Shown: piece by piece, positions 27,860-46,548 of the stretch
Numbering within the stretch: position 1 is the first letter of the stretch
Layout: every line of letters starts with the position of its first letter
From: Glycocaulis albus
Lineage (GTDB): Bacteria > Pseudomonadota > Alphaproteobacteria > Caulobacterales > Maricaulaceae
Direction: 5' to 3'
DNA length: 56,859 nt
Assembly: GCF_014639075.1 (NCBI RefSeq)
Contig: NZ_BMFS01000015.1
Coordinates: 1-56,859, forward strand
Translations under genes and position numbers: made by a program
The notes under the pieces: generated by a model
The model's database searches: none
What the model was told of the DNA's origin: nothing
Seen by the model: the letters and a program-made list of their open reading frames with translations, nothing else

Positions 27860-28497
27860 TACGCACTCTCCTTGGCGGCAAAGCGCTCATTGATCTTCTC
27901 GACCGCCGACTTGGTGAGCACCAGCGTGTCGCGGCGCAGCACGTCGTAGACGTTCAGGCCTTGCGCGGGCAGCACATCCACATGCGGGATGTTGCGCGCG
28001 GCAAGGGCGAAGTTCTCGTCCAGCGTCTCACCGTCAATGATGAGCGCGCTGGTCAGGCCGAGCTTAGCAAACTGCGCCTTAAGGGCTGCCGTCTTCGGCG
28101 CGTCCAGACGTGCCTCGTCCAGAACGATCAGCGAGGACGAACCCGCTTTCGAGGACAGGGCATGCTTGAGCGCGAGAGCGCGGACCTTCTTGGGCAGCTC
28201 GGTAGCATGGCTGCGCACTTTCGGGCCGTGGGCCTTGCCGCCGCCGACGAAGATCGGGGCGCGCCGCGAACCGTGACGAGCCGAGCCGCCGCCCTTCTGG
28301 CGGCCGAACTTCTTGCCCGTGCGGGCAATCTCGGCGCGCTCCTTGGCGCGGTGCGTACCGGCCTGACGGCGCGAAAGCTGCCATTTCACGGCACGCTGCA
28401 GGAGATCGGCGCGCACTTCGCCAATGGCGAAGATGTCATCGCTGAGCTCAACCGAGCCTGCCTTGCCGGCATCCAAGGTGATTACATCGAGTTTCAT
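27859..28497 (-). CDS. rplD: 50S ribosomal protein L4
   Basis: A 212-residue L4 with [38 protein letters not shown] and the loop that enters the exit tunnel. In Escherichia coli L4 represses the S10 operon; no L4 leader structure could be assigned here, though a hairpin lies before rpsJ. It overlaps rplC by 4 bases. Confidence 0.97.
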   Translation of the reverse strand: MKLDVITLDAGKAGSVELSDDIFAIGEVRADLLQRAVKWQLSRRQAGTHRAKERAEIARTGKKFGRQKGGGSARHGSRRAPIFVGGGKAHGPKVRSHATELPKKVRALALKHALSSKAGSSSLIVLDEARLDAPKTAALKAQFAKLGLTSALIIDGETLDENFALAARNIPHVDVLPAQGLNVYDVLRRDTLVLTKSAVEKINERFAAKESA

Positions 28498-29312
28498 GAC
28501 TTGGCGTCCTCTTCACCCGCCGCATCGACGGCAGGCGCTTCTGCAACCGGCGCGCCTTCAGCCACCATTTCCGCCTCTTCCGAGCCGGGTGCAGGGCTGT
28601 CGACCACCTTGGGCTCGTCACCCAGGCGGAACTTGCCCGGGAAGGCCAGGCCTTCCACACCGGCGCCCTTTACAGCGTCGCGCACCTCAACCCAGCTATC
28701 GGCCGAACCCGGCACGGCGCCGCGAACGAGGATCAGGCCGCGCTCGGCGTCCACACGAACCACTTCCAGGTTCTGGGTGGTCACGCGCTCCTGGCCGAGA
28801 TGACCGGCCATCTTCTTGCCTTTGAACACCTTGCCCGGATCCTGGCGCTGACCGGTCGAACCGTGCGAGCGGTGCGAGACCGACACGCCGTGCGTCGCGC
28901 GCAGACCGCCGAAATTCCACCGCTTCATGGCACCGGCAAAACCCTTACCGATGGTCAGGGCGGCAACATCCACCTTCTGGCCTTCGACAAAATGGTCAGC
29001 CGTGATCTCGGCACCGGCATCAATAAGATTGCTCTCGCTGACGCGGAACTCCACCAGCTTGCGCTTGGGCTCGACGGCTGCCTTGGCGAAGTGGCCGCGA
29101 TCGGCTTTCGTCGCGCGCTTCACCTTGGCCTTGCCGGCGCCCAGTTGCAGCGCGGTGTAGCCGTCACGATCATTCGTGCGCTGGGCAACGACCTGGACAC
29201 CCTCAAGGTGCAGCACCGTTACCGGAATGTGCGAGCCGTCCTCGGCGAAGATGCGGGTCATGCCCATCTTCTTCGCGATGACGCCCGTGCGCAGGTTTTG
29301 AGCCTGGCTCAT
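28494..29312 (-). CDS. rplC: 50S ribosomal protein L3 with acidic C-terminal extension
   Basis: A 272-residue L3, starting [20 protein letters not shown] (ATG 29310-29312). The core includes [20 protein letters not shown] and [19 protein letters not shown]. After about residue 225 an acidic Pro/Ala/Glu-rich tail of about 45 residues follows. E. coli L3 is 209 residues; alphaproteobacterial L3 tails vary. The tail has no known role. Confidence 0.96.
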   Translation of the reverse strand: MSQAQNLRTGVIAKKMGMTRIFAEDGSHIPVTVLHLEGVQVVAQRTNDRDGYTALQLGAGKAKVKRATKADRGHFAKAAVEPKRKLVEFRVSESNLIDAGAEITADHFVEGQKVDVAALTIGKGFAGAMKRWNFGGLRATHGVSVSHRSHGSTGQRQDPGKVFKGKKMAGHLGQERVTTQNLEVVRVDAERGLILVRGAVPGSADSWVEVRDAVKGAGVEGLAFPGKFRLGDEPKVVDSPAPGSEEAEMVAEGAPVAEAPAVDAAGEEDAKS

Positions 29313-29316
29313 TGGC

Positions 29317-29631
29317 TTAAGCTCCCAGCTTGATCTCGACATCCACGCCGGCCGACAGGTCGAGCTTCATCAGCGCGTCCACGGTCTGCGGGGTCGGGTC
29401 CACGATGTCGAGGACACGCTTGTGCGTGCGAATCTCGAACTGCTCGCGTGATTTCTTGTCGATGTGCGGGGACCGCAGCACCGTGAAACGCTCGATGCGC
29501 GTGGGCAGCGGGATAGGCCCGCGCACCTGTGCGCCTGTGCGTTTCGCCGTCGAGACGATCTCGCGCGTGGACGTATCCAGCACGCGGTGATCGAACGCCT
29601 TGAGGCGGATGCGGATGTTGGTTTGTGCCAT
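29317..29631 (-). CDS. rpsJ: 30S ribosomal protein S10
   Basis: A 104-residue S10 ([20 protein letters not shown]) with [21 protein letters not shown]10 also acts in antitermination as NusE. It is the first gene of the S10 cluster, 93 bases downstream of tuf1, with a hairpin in the gap. Confidence 0.98.
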   Translation of the reverse strand: MAQTNIRIRLKAFDHRVLDTSTREIVSTAKRTGAQVRGPIPLPTRIERFTVLRSPHIDKKSREQFEIRTHKRVLDIVDPTPQTVDALMKLDLSAGVDVEIKLGA

Positions 29632-29666
29632 CGCTCCGGTCCCGTTCCTGGTTCCTTGGGAAGTCT

Positions 29667-29696
29667 GGCCGGGTCAGCGTTTCACGCCGCCCGGCC
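29667..29696 (-). promoter_or_regulatory. Hairpin in the tuf1-rpsJ gap (candidate S10 leader)
   Basis: On the minus strand GGCCGGG (29690-29696) pairs with CCCGGCC (29667-29673), enclosing an inner GCGT/ACGC stem with a 3-base loop. No T-run follows, so it is not a plain terminator; it may be a leader structure or an attenuation or processing site. Confidence 0.4.
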
Positions 29697-29724
29697 TCTT
29701 CCATCTTCTCTTGTTCAGTTTCGT

Positions 29725-30900
<1,176 letters not shown>

Positions 30901-30955
30901 TTTCTCAACTCACTCTTTTTGTCGTTTCCAACCCGAAGGGCTAACTGTTCACGCC

Positions 30956-33031
30956 TCAGGCGATCTTGGAGATCACCTGATCGGCCACCGCTTGCGGCAC
31001 CGGCTCATAGTGATCGAACTGCATGGTGAACTGGGCGCGGCCCTGAGTTGCCGAGCGCAGATTGTTCACATAGCCGAACATGTTCGCCAGCGGCACCATG
31101 GCGTTCACCACGGTGGCGTTGCCGCGCATCTCCTGGTCGCGGATCTGGCCGCGGCGGGAGTTCAGGTCGCCGATGACCGATCCGGTATACTCGTCCGGCG
31201 TCACCACTTCGACCTTCATGATCGGCTCAAGCAGTTTCACGCGCATCTTGCCCTTGGCTTCGCGCATGGCGGCACGGGCCGCGATTTCGAACGCCAGCAC
31301 GCTGGAGTCCACGTCGTGATAGGCGCCGTCAACCAGCGTCGCCTTGAAGTCGATCAGCGGGAAGCCCGCCAGAAGGCCGGTCTCGCGCACCGAATTGATG
31401 CCCTTCTCGACGCCCGGAACGTATTCCTTGGGCACCGAACCACCAACGATCTTGGATTCAAAGCTGTAGCCCTCGCCCGGCTCGACCGGCTCGAAAAGCA
31501 GCTTGACGCGGGCGAACTGACCCGTGCCACCGGTCTGCTTCTTGTGCGTGTAGTCGATCTCGCAGGCTTCGCCAATGGTCTCGCGATAGGCGACCTGCGG
31601 CTGGCCGACATTGGCCTCAACCTTGAACTCGCGGCGCATACGGTCAACCAGGATGTCGAGGTGCAGCTCGCCCATGCCGGCAATAATCGTCTGGCCGGAC
31701 TCTTCGTCCGTCGACATGCGGAAGGACGGATCCTCGGCCGCCAGGCGCTGCAGCGCAACACCGAGCTTCTCCTGGTCGCCCTTCGATTTCGGCTCGATGG
31801 CGAGCTCGATAACAGGCTCCGGGAATTCCATACGCTCCAGGATGACCGGTTTGGCCGGATCACACAGCGTGTCACCCGTGGTGGTGTCCTTCAGGCCAGC
31901 GATGGCAACGATATCGCCCGCAAACGCTTCCTTGATGTCCTCACGGCTGTTCGAATGCATCAGCAGCATGCGGCCGATACGCTCTTTCTTGTCCTTGACC
32001 GTGTTCATCAGGGACGTGCCGGTTTCGACATGGCCCGAATACACGCGGCAGAAGGTCAGCGAGCCCACGAACGGGTCGTTCATGATCTTGAAGGCCAGCA
32101 GCGAGGTCGGCTCATTGTCGTCCGCCTTGCGCAGGATCTCGCCATCGGTCTTGGGATCGATACCCTTGATGGCCAGAACGTCGACCGGCGACGGCAGGTA
32201 ATCGACAACCGCGTCGAGCAGGGGCTGGACACCCTTGTTCTTGAAGGCCGTGCCGCACAGAATCGGGTTGAAGGCCAGCTCAATCGTACCCTTGCGGATG
32301 AGCTTCATCAGCTCTTCCTCGCTGGGCATGTCGCCTTCGAGATAGGCTTCCATCGCGGCCTCATCGACCTCGACAGCGCCCTCGATCAGCTTCTCGCGAT
32401 ACTCTTCGGCCTGCGCCTGCAGGTCAGCGGGGATATCCTCATAGTGGAAAGCCGCACCGAGGCTTTCCTCTTCCCAGATGATCGCGCGCATCTTGATGAG
32501 ATCAATACAGCCCTTGTACTCGGTCTCCGCGCCGATCGGCAGCTGGAGAACGAGCGGGGTGGCGCCCAGGCGCGACTTGATCATCTCGACGCAACGGAAG
32601 AAGTCCGCGCCAAGCTTGTCCATCTTGTTGACGAAGATCATCCGCGGAACTTTGTACTTGTCCGCCTGGCGCCAGACCGTCTCGGTCTGGGGCTCGACGC
32701 CGGCATTAGCGTCCAGCAGCGCGATCGCGCCGTCCAGCACGCGAAGCGAGCGCTCAACTTCAATCGTGAAGTCGACGTGGCCGGGCGTGTCGATGATGTT
32801 CAGACGCTTCTCACGCCAGAAGCAGGTCGTCGCAGCAGACGTGATCGTGATGCCGCGCTCTTGCTCCTGCTCCATCCAGTCCATGGTGGCCGCGCCGTCA
32901 TGGACCTCACCGATTTTGTGAGATTTGCCGGTGTAATAGAGGATCCGCTCGGTCGTCGTCGTTTTCCCGGCATCAATGTGGGCCATGATGCCGAAATTGC
33001 GGTAGTCCTCGATCTTGTGTGTGCGGGCCAT
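30956..33031 (-). CDS. fusA: Elongation factor G
   Basis: A 691-residue translocase. GTPase motifs [30 protein letters not shown] and [11 protein letters not shown] are at the usual places, and [16 protein letters not shown] and the C-terminal domain IV/V region ([13 protein letters not shown]) follow. It lies 39 bases downstream of rpsG. Confidence 0.99.
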   Translation of the reverse strand: MARTHKIEDYRNFGIMAHIDAGKTTTTERILYYTGKSHKIGEVHDGAATMDWMEQEQERGITITSAATTCFWREKRLNIIDTPGHVDFTIEVERSLRVLDGAIALLDANAGVEPQTETVWRQADKYKVPRMIFVNKMDKLGADFFRCVEMIKSRLGATPLVLQLPIGAETEYKGCIDLIKMRAIIWEEESLGAAFHYEDIPADLQAQAEEYREKLIEGAVEVDEAAMEAYLEGDMPSEEELMKLIRKGTIELAFNPILCGTAFKNKGVQPLLDAVVDYLPSPVDVLAIKGIDPKTDGEILRKADDNEPTSLLAFKIMNDPFVGSLTFCRVYSGHVETGTSLMNTVKDKKERIGRMLLMHSNSREDIKEAFAGDIVAIAGLKDTTTGDTLCDPAKPVILERMEFPEPVIELAIEPKSKGDQEKLGVALQRLAAEDPSFRMSTDEESGQTIIAGMGELHLDILVDRMRREFKVEANVGQPQVAYRETIGEACEIDYTHKKQTGGTGQFARVKLLFEPVEPGEGYSFESKIVGGSVPKEYVPGVEKGINSVRETGLLAGFPLIDFKATLVDGAYHDVDSSVLAFEIAARAAMREAKGKMRVKLLEPIMKVEVVTPDEYTGSVIGDLNSRRGQIRDQEMRGNATVVNAMVPLANMFGYVNNLRSATQGRAQFTMQFDHYEPVPQAVADQVISKIA

Positions 33032-33070
33032 GGGGAGAGGTCCTTAGTGTGATCGTTCGTTCGGCCGGAT

Positions 33071-33541
33071 TTACCAGCGGTAATGCGAAAAGGCGCGGTT
33101 GGCTTCGGCCATGCGGTGCGTGTCTTCACGCTTCTTCACAGCCGTGCCGCGATTGGAGGCCGCATCGAGAAGCTCGCCAGCCAGGCGCTCGCGCATCGTG
33201 TTTTCGTTGCGGGCGCGAGCCGCAGCCGCCAGCCAGCGGATGGCCAGAGCCTTGCGGCGGTCCGGACGCACCTCGACGGGCACCTGGTAGGTCGCACCAC
33301 CCACGCGGCGGGAGCGCACCTCGATCTCCGGAGCGATATTGCCCAGAGCGTCGTGGAACACGCGGACCGGCTCGCGCTTGGCCTTTTCCTCAAGGATTTC
33401 CAGCGCGCCATAGATGATGCGCTCGGCGACGGATTTCTTACCGTCTACCATGATGTAGTTCATGAACTTCGTGAGATCGCGATCACCGAATTTGGGATCA
33501 GGCAGAATCTCGCGTTTCTCTGCGCGGTGACGACGGGACAT
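33071..33541 (-). CDS. rpsG: 30S ribosomal protein S7
   Basis: A 156-residue S7 ([20 protein letters not shown]) with [20 protein letters not shown] and [16 protein letters not shown]. It nucleates the head of the 30S subunit. It follows rpsL after 12 bases. Confidence 0.98.
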   Translation of the reverse strand: MSRRHRAEKREILPDPKFGDRDLTKFMNYIMVDGKKSVAERIIYGALEILEEKAKREPVRVFHDALGNIAPEIEVRSRRVGGATYQVPVEVRPDRRKALAIRWLAAAARARNENTMRERLAGELLDAASNRGTAVKKREDTHRMAEANRAFSHYRW

Positions 33542-33553
33542 CCAGATCTCTCC

Positions 33554-33925
33554 TTATTTCGGACGCTTCGCGCCGTACTTCGAGCGGCGCTGACGGCGAT
33601 CCTTGACGCCCTGGGTATCCAGAACGCCGCGCAGAATGTGGTAACGGACGCCGGGAAGGTCTTTCACGCGGCCACCGCGGATCAGGACCACGGAGTGCTC
33701 CTGAAGGTTATGGCCCTCACCGGGGATATAGCTCACGACTTCATAGCCATTGGTCAGACGCACCTTGGCCACTTTACGAAGCGCCGAGTTCGGCTTCTTC
33801 GGGGTCGTGGTGTACACGCGCGTGCACACACCGCGCCGCTGAGGGCACGACTGGAGCGCAGGCACCTTGTTGCGCTTCGGCTTGTCTTTCCGCGGCTTGC
33901 GGATGAGCTGGTTAATCGTAGGCAT
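33554..33925 (-). CDS. rpsL: 30S ribosomal protein S12
   Basis: A 123-residue S12 ([17 protein letters not shown]). The streptomycin-sensitive lysines are both present: [12 protein letters not shown] and [12 protein letters not shown]. The aspartate in KDLPG is the residue methylthiolated by RimO. I use the ATG at 33923-33925; the longer frame would add 35 unlikely residues. Confidence 0.98.
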   Translation of the reverse strand: MPTINQLIRKPRKDKPKRNKVPALQSCPQRRGVCTRVYTTTPKKPNSALRKVAKVRLTNGYEVVSYIPGEGHNLQEHSVVLIRGGRVKDLPGVRYHILRGVLDTQGVKDRRQRRSKYGAKRPK

Positions 33926-34124
33926 GCAGCTACGTCCGTTCCTGATCCCAATGCGCGTTGGAGCCCGTTCACGGACCCCGCAAGCGCGTAAACCCGGCCG
34001 CCGGACGGGAGCCTCACTGCTCACGCCCACGGACGGTGTTGAGTTATGTCGTTGTTTCAGGCGACGTCTAACCTGGCCTTGGCACTTGCCTCGGGCAGAG
34101 GTTACGGCTCACCCCTGAAAACGA
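33926..34124 (-). promoter_or_regulatory. Long 5' leader of the str operon
   Basis: About 199 bases lie between the predicted transcription start and the rpsL ATG. No gene is seen. A 6-bp stem (TAACCT at 34069-34074 with AGGTTA at 34099-34104) encloses CCTC/GAGG alternatives, so regulation of rpsL, rpsG or fusA by this leader is possible. Confidence 0.4.
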
Positions 34125-34130
34125 GCGCGG

Positions 34131-34159
34131 AACCTACTGATCTGGCCTGCCCGCGTCAA
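34131..34159 (-). promoter_or_regulatory. Promoter for the rpsL-rpsG-fusA-tuf operon
   Basis: On the minus strand TTGACG (34154-34159) and TAGGTT (34131-34136) are 17 bases apart. It lies between the rpoC terminator and rpsL, with no other promoter of similar quality in the 355-base gap. Confidence 0.65.
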
Positions 34160-34223
34160 GAGACGCATGAGGGGATTTTTACACCCCGTTCACACAGGCC
34201 AGACCGGCCCCGTCATTTAAGGC

Positions 34224-34251
34224 AAAGGGCCGCCGGAAATCCCGGCGGCCC
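34224..34251 (-). terminator. Terminator of the rpoBC transcript
   Basis: On the minus strand a 10-bp perfect stem, GGGCCGCCGG with CCGGCGGCCC, with a 5-base loop, begins 30 bases after the rpoC stop and is followed by TTTGCCTT. The U-tract is short but the stem is very strong. Confidence 0.75.
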
Positions 34252-34280
34252 TGAGCAATATTCCCAGTCTGTGAAGGCTA

Positions 34281-38489
<4,209 letters not shown>

Positions 38490-38510
38490 GTCCGTCTCCT
38501 TGACGGTGGC

Positions 38511-38543
38511 GGCGGCAGACCCTTGAGGGCAAGGCCTGCCGCC
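38511..38543 (-). promoter_or_regulatory. Two-tier hairpin between rpoB and rpoC
   Basis: GGCGGCAG (38511-38518) pairs with CTGCCGCC (38536-38543), and inside it CCTTG (38521-38525) pairs with CAAGG (38530-38534) around a 4-base loop. It ends about 22 bases before the rpoC ATG. No T-run follows. It could be a processing site, a pause or a translation control element. A 14-base palindrome, GGCCGCTAGCGGCC (38556-38569), overlaps the rpoB stop. Confidence 0.5.
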
Positions 38544-38568
38544 TGATCACAGTTTGGCCGCTAGCGGC

Positions 38569-42648
<4,080 letters not shown>

Positions 42649-42804
42649 TTCCGCTCCCTTTGCCAGGTTAAAGACCCGGCATCGTCCTACAGTGACGCGA
42701 ATGCGTCCCGCCCGCCCCGGTGAAAGTGGCAACAAGCATGAGGGGGCTTGCCACCCTGACCTGGCACACCCGGGGCAGACCGGAATGCCAGGCGAAACTT
42801 GAAA

Positions 42805-42840
42805 CGCCCGAACGGGCGCGTGGCTTTGCGCCACACGCCC
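42805..42840 (-). promoter_or_regulatory. Alternative hairpins in the rplL-rpoB gap
   Basis: Hairpin A: GGGCG-C-GTGGC (42814-42824) pairs with GCCAC-A-CGCCC (42830-42840), loop TTTGC. Hairpin B: CGCCCG (42805-42810) pairs with CGGGCG (42813-42818). They share 42814-42818, so they exclude each other. They lie in the 232-base gap upstream of rpoB, where other bacteria have an attenuator that lowers rpoBC relative to rplJL. The weak T content (GTTTC) speaks against a full terminator. Confidence 0.5.
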
Positions 42841-42880
42841 GCCGGATCGCTGTGTCAGGAACCGCGAACGGCCCTGATCC

Positions 42881-43261
42881 TTACTTCAGCTCGACAGTAG
42901 CGCCTGCTTCTTCGAGCTGCTTCTTCATGGCCTCGGCCTCGGCTTTCGGCGCGCCTTCCTTGACGGCCTTGCCACCGGCTTCCACCAGGTCCTTGGCTTC
43001 TTTCAGACCAAGGCCGGTGATGGCGCGGACTTCCTTGATGACGTTAATTTTCTTGTCACCGGCGGTGACGAGGATCACGTCAAATTCAGTCTTCTCTTCC
43101 GCAGCAGCGGCTTCACCGCCAGCAGCGCCGCCTGCAGCGGCCACGGCCACCGGAGCAGCAGCGGAAACGCCCCACTTCTCTTCGAGAAGCTTGGCGAGGT
43201 CAGCAGCTTCCAGCACGGTCAGGCTGGAAAGGTCTTCCACGAGTTGTTCGATTTTCGACAT
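42881..43261 (-). CDS. rplL: 50S ribosomal protein L7/L12
   Basis: A 126-residue acidic stalk protein. N-terminal dimerisation region ([20 protein letters not shown]), an Ala/Gly-rich hinge (about 40-52), and the C-terminal factor-binding domain with [20 protein letters not shown]. It follows rplJ after 51 bases. Confidence 0.98.
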   Translation of the reverse strand: MSKIEQLVEDLSSLTVLEAADLAKLLEEKWGVSAAAPVAVAAAGGAAGGEAAAAEEKTEFDVILVTAGDKKINVIKEVRAITGLGLKEAKDLVEAGGKAVKEGAPKAEAEAMKKQLEEAGATVELK

Positions 43262-43312
43262 CGGTTTTCAGTCCTGTTTGAATGCGTTGTCACTAGAGAT
43301 GCGGAGACGGCG

Positions 43313-43828
43313 TCATGCAGCCTGTTTGTCTGCATAGGCCTGAAGCAGGCGGGCCAGCTGGCCGGCGGGGGCTTGAACAACCCCTGCGACCTTCGTGGCG
43401 GGCGCCTGGATGAGGCCGATCAGCTTGCCGCGCAGCTCGTCCAGAGACGGCATGGTGGCAAGAGCCTTGACCTGGCCTTCATCAAGAACCGTGACGTCCA
43501 TGAACCCGCCGATCAGAACGAGCTTCTCGTTCTTCTTGGCGAAGTCCGCAGTGGCTTTCGGTGCCGCAACCGGGTCTTCGGCGTAGGCAATGGCGACAGG
43601 TCCGGTGAACATGTCGGCAGCGCCTTCAGCCGGAGAGCCCTTCAGGGCAATCTTGGCCAGACGGTTCTTCACAACCTTCAACTGCCCGCCGGACTTGCGA
43701 AGTTCGGCACGCAGAGACGTCATTTCCGCAACAGTGAGTCCGGAGTAGTGAGCAATCACTACCGAGCCGGCGCCGGCGAAAATGCCTTTATAGGCATCGA
43801 CAGCTTCGACTTTCTGGGCTCGCTCCAT
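43313..43828 (-). CDS. rplJ: 50S ribosomal protein L10
   Basis: A 171-residue L10 that anchors L7/L12 dimers through its C-terminal helix (QAPAGQLARLLQAYADKQ). The N-terminus VEAVDAYKGIFAGAGSVVIA is typical. L10 with L12 usually represses its own leader; hairpins are present upstream. Confidence 0.97.
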   Translation of the reverse strand: MERAQKVEAVDAYKGIFAGAGSVVIAHYSGLTVAEMTSLRAELRKSGGQLKVVKNRLAKIALKGSPAEGAADMFTGPVAIAYAEDPVAAPKATADFAKKNEKLVLIGGFMDVTVLDEGQVKALATMPSLDELRGKLIGLIQAPATKVAGVVQAPAGQLARLLQAYADKQAA

Positions 43829-43846
43829 TGCGGTCTCCCGTTACAG

Positions 43847-43869
43847 GATGACCGGACTACCCGGTCATC
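43847..43869 (-). promoter_or_regulatory. rplJ leader hairpin next to the ribosome site
   Basis: On the minus strand GATGACCGG-GTAGT-CCGGTCATC is a perfect 9-bp stem with a 5-base loop. It ends 18 bases before the rplJ ATG, just ahead of the ACGGGAG ribosome site. It is a candidate part of the L10 autoregulatory leader. Confidence 0.6.
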
Positions 43870-43894
43870 TTGCGGTGATGGGGACGCCGCTTCT

Positions 43895-43913
43895 CTCCGG
43901 GACCACCCCGGAG
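43895..43913 (-). promoter_or_regulatory. Second rplJ leader hairpin
   Basis: CTCCGGG and CCCGGAG form a 7-bp stem with a 5-base loop, about 67 bases upstream of the rplJ ATG. With the hairpin at 43847-43869 it makes the 323-base rplA-rplJ gap strongly structured; no gene or clear -35/-10 pair was seen in the gap. Confidence 0.5.
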
Positions 43914-44116
43914 CGCGCTCACCCCCGCCATGTATCCTGTCCGGGGAACGAAATGACGCCGCTTGCCGCGCATGACACGCGATAAACAGGTATTTTCGTA
44001 CTCCCGTCTGCGCAGGGCCGTCTTTGAGATTAAGCGGAAAGGCGGCAAGCCCCCTTCCCGCCCCTGCGGTCTCGGACAGGTGGCCGGCAGGCCGGGCAAG
44101 CCCGGCAAACCAGCCG

Positions 44117-44142
44117 CCAGAACCGGGCGAACCCGGCTCTGG
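44117..44142 (-). terminator. UUCG-capped hairpin after rplA
   Basis: On the minus strand CCAGAGCCGGG-TTCG-CCCGGTTCTGG forms an 11-bp stem (one G-U pair) with a UUCG tetraloop, 10 bases after the rplA stop. There is no T-run, so it may protect the 3' end, process the transcript or terminate only partly. A second stem, GCCGGGC/GCCCGGC (44091-44106), follows it. Confidence 0.5.
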
Positions 44143-44151
44143 AAACTTCAG

Positions 44152-44865
44152 TTATGCAGCCGCGGGCGCACCGCTGCTGGCTTCGGCCACGTCGATCTTA
44201 ACGCCCGGCCCCATGGTCGAGCTGAGCGATATCTTGCGGATATACTGGCCCTTGGCACCGGCCGGCTTGGCCTTGTTGAGGGCGTCAAGCAGGGCTCGGA
44301 TGTTTTCCGAAATCTGCTGGGCGGAGAAGCTCGCCTTGCCGACTCCGGCATGGACGATCCCGGCCTTCTCGACGCGGAATTCCACGGCGCCGCCCTTGGA
44401 CTGCTCGATGGCCTTGGCGACGTCCATGGTCACCGTACCCACTTTCGGGTTCGGCATCATGCCGCGCGGGCCCAGCACCTTACCCAGACGGCCGACGAGC
44501 GGCATCATGTCAGGCGTGGCGATCACTTTGTCAAAGTCGATATTGCCGGCCTGGACGGTTTCCACCAGGTCCTCGGCGCCGACGATATCTGCCCCGGCCT
44601 TCTTGGCTTCTTCAGCCTTCGGGCCCTTGGCGAACACAGCCACGCGCGCGGTACGGCCCGTGCCGTTCGGCAAAGGGCACACGCCGCGGACCATCTGGTC
44701 GGCATGGCGGGGGTCGACGCCCAGATTGACGGCGATCTCGATCGTCTCGTCAAACTTTGCACTCGCCTTCGACTTCACGAAAGCCACGGCATCGTCGATC
44801 GTATGAAGCTTGTTGCGGTCAAGGCCTTCGCGGCAGGCGGCAACACGTTTTGCGATTTTAGCCAT
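44152..44865 (-). CDS. rplA: 50S ribosomal protein L1
   Basis: A 237-residue L1 with [32 protein letters not shown] and [20 protein letters not shown]. It forms the L1 stalk and usually represses rplKA translation. It lies 6 bases after rplK. Confidence 0.98.
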   Translation of the reverse strand: MAKIAKRVAACREGLDRNKLHTIDDAVAFVKSKASAKFDETIEIAVNLGVDPRHADQMVRGVCPLPNGTGRTARVAVFAKGPKAEEAKKAGADIVGAEDLVETVQAGNIDFDKVIATPDMMPLVGRLGKVLGPRGMMPNPKVGTVTMDVAKAIEQSKGGAVEFRVEKAGIVHAGVGKASFSAQQISENIRALLDALNKAKPAGAKGQYIRKISLSSTMGPGVKIDVAEASSGAPAAA

Positions 44866-44871
44866 ATCCGC

Positions 44872-45303
44872 TTACCCCGTCACTTCCAGGCCCATGGACC
44901 GGGCCGAGCCTTCGATAATGCTCGTCGCCTGATCCAGATCGTTGGCGTTGAGATCCTTCATCTTAAGTTCCGCGATCTCACGGCACTGGGCGCGCGAAAT
45001 CTTGCCCACGGGGCCGGACTTGCCCGTCGTGGCGCTGCCCTTCTGGATCTTGGCGGCCTTCTTCAGAAGGAAGCTCGCCGGCGGCGTCTTCGTCTCGAAG
45101 GTGAACGACTTGTCCTGGTAGACGGTGATGATGGTGGGGATGGGCATCCCTTTTTCCATCTCTTGCGTCTTGGCGTTGAACGCCTTGCAGAACTCCATGA
45201 TGTTCACGCCGCGCTGACCCAGCGCCGGGCCGATCGGCGGCGAGGGGTTAGCGGCTCCGGCGGGAACCTGCAGCTTGATGTAGCCGGTAATCTTCTTGGC
45301 CAT
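44872..45303 (-). CDS. rplK: 50S ribosomal protein L11
   Basis: A 143-residue L11 ([20 protein letters not shown]) with [20 protein letters not shown]. It binds the GTPase-associated centre of 23S rRNA and is needed for RelA activation in related systems. The 143-base gap to nusG holds a small CGGGG/CCCCG hairpin (45322-45335) near the start codon, but I see no clear promoter. Confidence 0.98.
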   Translation of the reverse strand: MAKKITGYIKLQVPAGAANPSPPIGPALGQRGVNIMEFCKAFNAKTQEMEKGMPIPTIITVYQDKSFTFETKTPPASFLLKKAAKIQKGSATTGKSGPVGKISRAQCREIAELKMKDLNANDLDQATSIIEGSARSMGLEVTG

Positions 45304-45446
45304 ATCCCTGTCACTCTTTGTCGGGGCGCACCCCGGTTAGAAGAAACTTCCATCACTGCCCGGTCAGGCCAGCAGCGGAAGCGCGGGCGGCGCGGTGAAC
45401 GGAGCCGGAATGGACTTTCCCGGACCCTCCCGCACCGAAGTCACAG

Positions 45447-45980
45447 TCAGCTGGCTTTTTCCACCTGGCTGTATTCAAGCTCGACCGGCGTTGCCCGGCC
45501 GAAAATATTGATCGCGACCTTCAGCACCGAACGCCCCTCATCCACCTCTTCAACGATTCCGTTGAAGCTGGAGAAGTGGCCATCGGTGACGCGAACCGTC
45601 TCGCCGATTTCGTAGGAGACAGTCGGGCGCGGATTTTCCGCATCCTCTTCCATCTTGCCCATGATGCGCAGCACTTCGCTTTCCGGAACGGGAAGCGGAC
45701 GCGCGCCGGAGCCGAGGAAGCCCGTCACTTTCGGCGTATTCTTGACGAGGTGATAGGCGTCATCGGTCATGTCCATTTTCACCAGCACGTAGCCGGGAAA
45801 ATACTTGCGCTCGGTGTTGACCTTGCGGCCCTTGCGCACCTCGGTGACCTCCTCGGTCGGGACCACAATCTCCTCGAACTTGTCGGTCAGCCCCTTCAGC
45901 GCCGCTTCGGAGCGGATCGCATCAGCAACCTTCTTCTCGAAGTTGGAATAGGCGTGAACAATGTACCACTTGGCCGACAT
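45447..45980 (-). CDS. nusG: Transcription termination/antitermination factor NusG
   Basis: A 177-residue NusG. The N-terminal NGN domain starts KWYIVHAYSNFEKKVADAI and includes KRKYFPGYVLVKM-like KYFPGYVLVKMDM; the C-terminal KOW domain includes GETVRVTDGHFSSFNGIVEE. It joins RNA polymerase with Rho or S10. It is 5 bases after secE. Confidence 0.98.
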   Translation of the reverse strand: MSAKWYIVHAYSNFEKKVADAIRSEAALKGLTDKFEEIVVPTEEVTEVRKGRKVNTERKYFPGYVLVKMDMTDDAYHLVKNTPKVTGFLGSGARPLPVPESEVLRIMGKMEEDAENPRPTVSYEIGETVRVTDGHFSSFNGIVEEVDEGRSVLKVAINIFGRATPVELEYSQVEKAS

Positions 45981-45985
45981 GCGTA

Positions 45986-46282
45986 TCAGGCTCCCAGGCC
46001 GAGCAGGAAATTGACGATGAGGCCGATGAGGGAATCGACCCCGAAGAAGAAGACAGCCGCAATCACCGAGAGAATCAGGACGAAGATGGACGATACGATC
46101 GTCTCGTTACGGCTGGTCCAGGTGACCTTGCGGCCCTCCTGGCGAACCTCGCCGATGAAGCGGAACGGGTTGAACGGCTTCTTGCGCACGGGCGCAGTGG
46201 CGCCGGCGGCAGAAGCGCTGCCACTGCCCTGCCCGGATGCGCCTGCGCGCGCCGGCTGACGGGTTTTGCCTGCTTTTGCCAT
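45986..46282 (-). CDS. secE: Preprotein translocase subunit SecE
   Basis: A 98-residue protein with a disordered Ala/Gly/Ser-rich N-terminus (about 40 residues), the amphipathic region FNPFRFIGEVRQEGRKVTW and one membrane helix (SIFVLILSVIAAVFFFG). I prefer the ATG at 46280-46282; a TTG four codons upstream would overlap the AAAGAGG ribosome site. The N-terminal extension replaces the first two helices of the E. coli protein. Confidence 0.93.
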   Translation of the reverse strand: MAKAGKTRQPARAGASGQGSGSASAAGATAPVRKKPFNPFRFIGEVRQEGRKVTWTSRNETIVSSIFVLILSVIAAVFFFGVDSLIGLIVNFLLGLGA

Positions 46283-46338
46283 CGCCTCTTTCAAACTCTA
46301 ATAATGGGTGCGCGGGATGATCGCGCACACCTTGCAAC

Positions 46339-46414
46339 TGGCAGGGGCGGAGGGGCTCGAACCCCCGGCCTGCGGTTTTGGAGACCGCCGCTCTACCAGC
46401 TGAGCTACACCCCT
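46339..46414 (-). tRNA. trnW: tRNA-Trp (CCA anticodon)
   Basis: On the minus strand a 76-base cloverleaf runs from AGGGGTG (5' acceptor) to CGCCCCT-G-CCA. The anticodon loop CTCCAAA contains CCA; the T arm has GGTTCGAGCC. The CCA end is encoded. It lies 57 bases upstream of secE on the same strand, so it is probably co-transcribed with secE-nusG. Confidence 0.97.
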
Positions 46415-46492
46415 ATCAAAGTCCAACGCAAAACCGCCCGGTGCGCACCCTTGTCACGCGCCGGACGGCCAAACCCGTCCTTTGAGCCGCGC

Positions 46493-46521
46493 CTTGTAGC
46501 GGTTTGCGGCGCCGGTGAAAA
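46493..46521 (-). promoter_or_regulatory. Weak promoter candidate for tRNA-Trp-secE-nusG
   Basis: On the minus strand TTTTCA (46516-46521) and TACAAG (46493-46498) are 17 bases apart. Each matches 4 of 6 consensus bases. It is the best pair I could see in the 297-base gap before the tRNA. Confidence 0.3.
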
Positions 46522-46548
46522 CCCTTATGAGCGGTTAAATCACATTTT

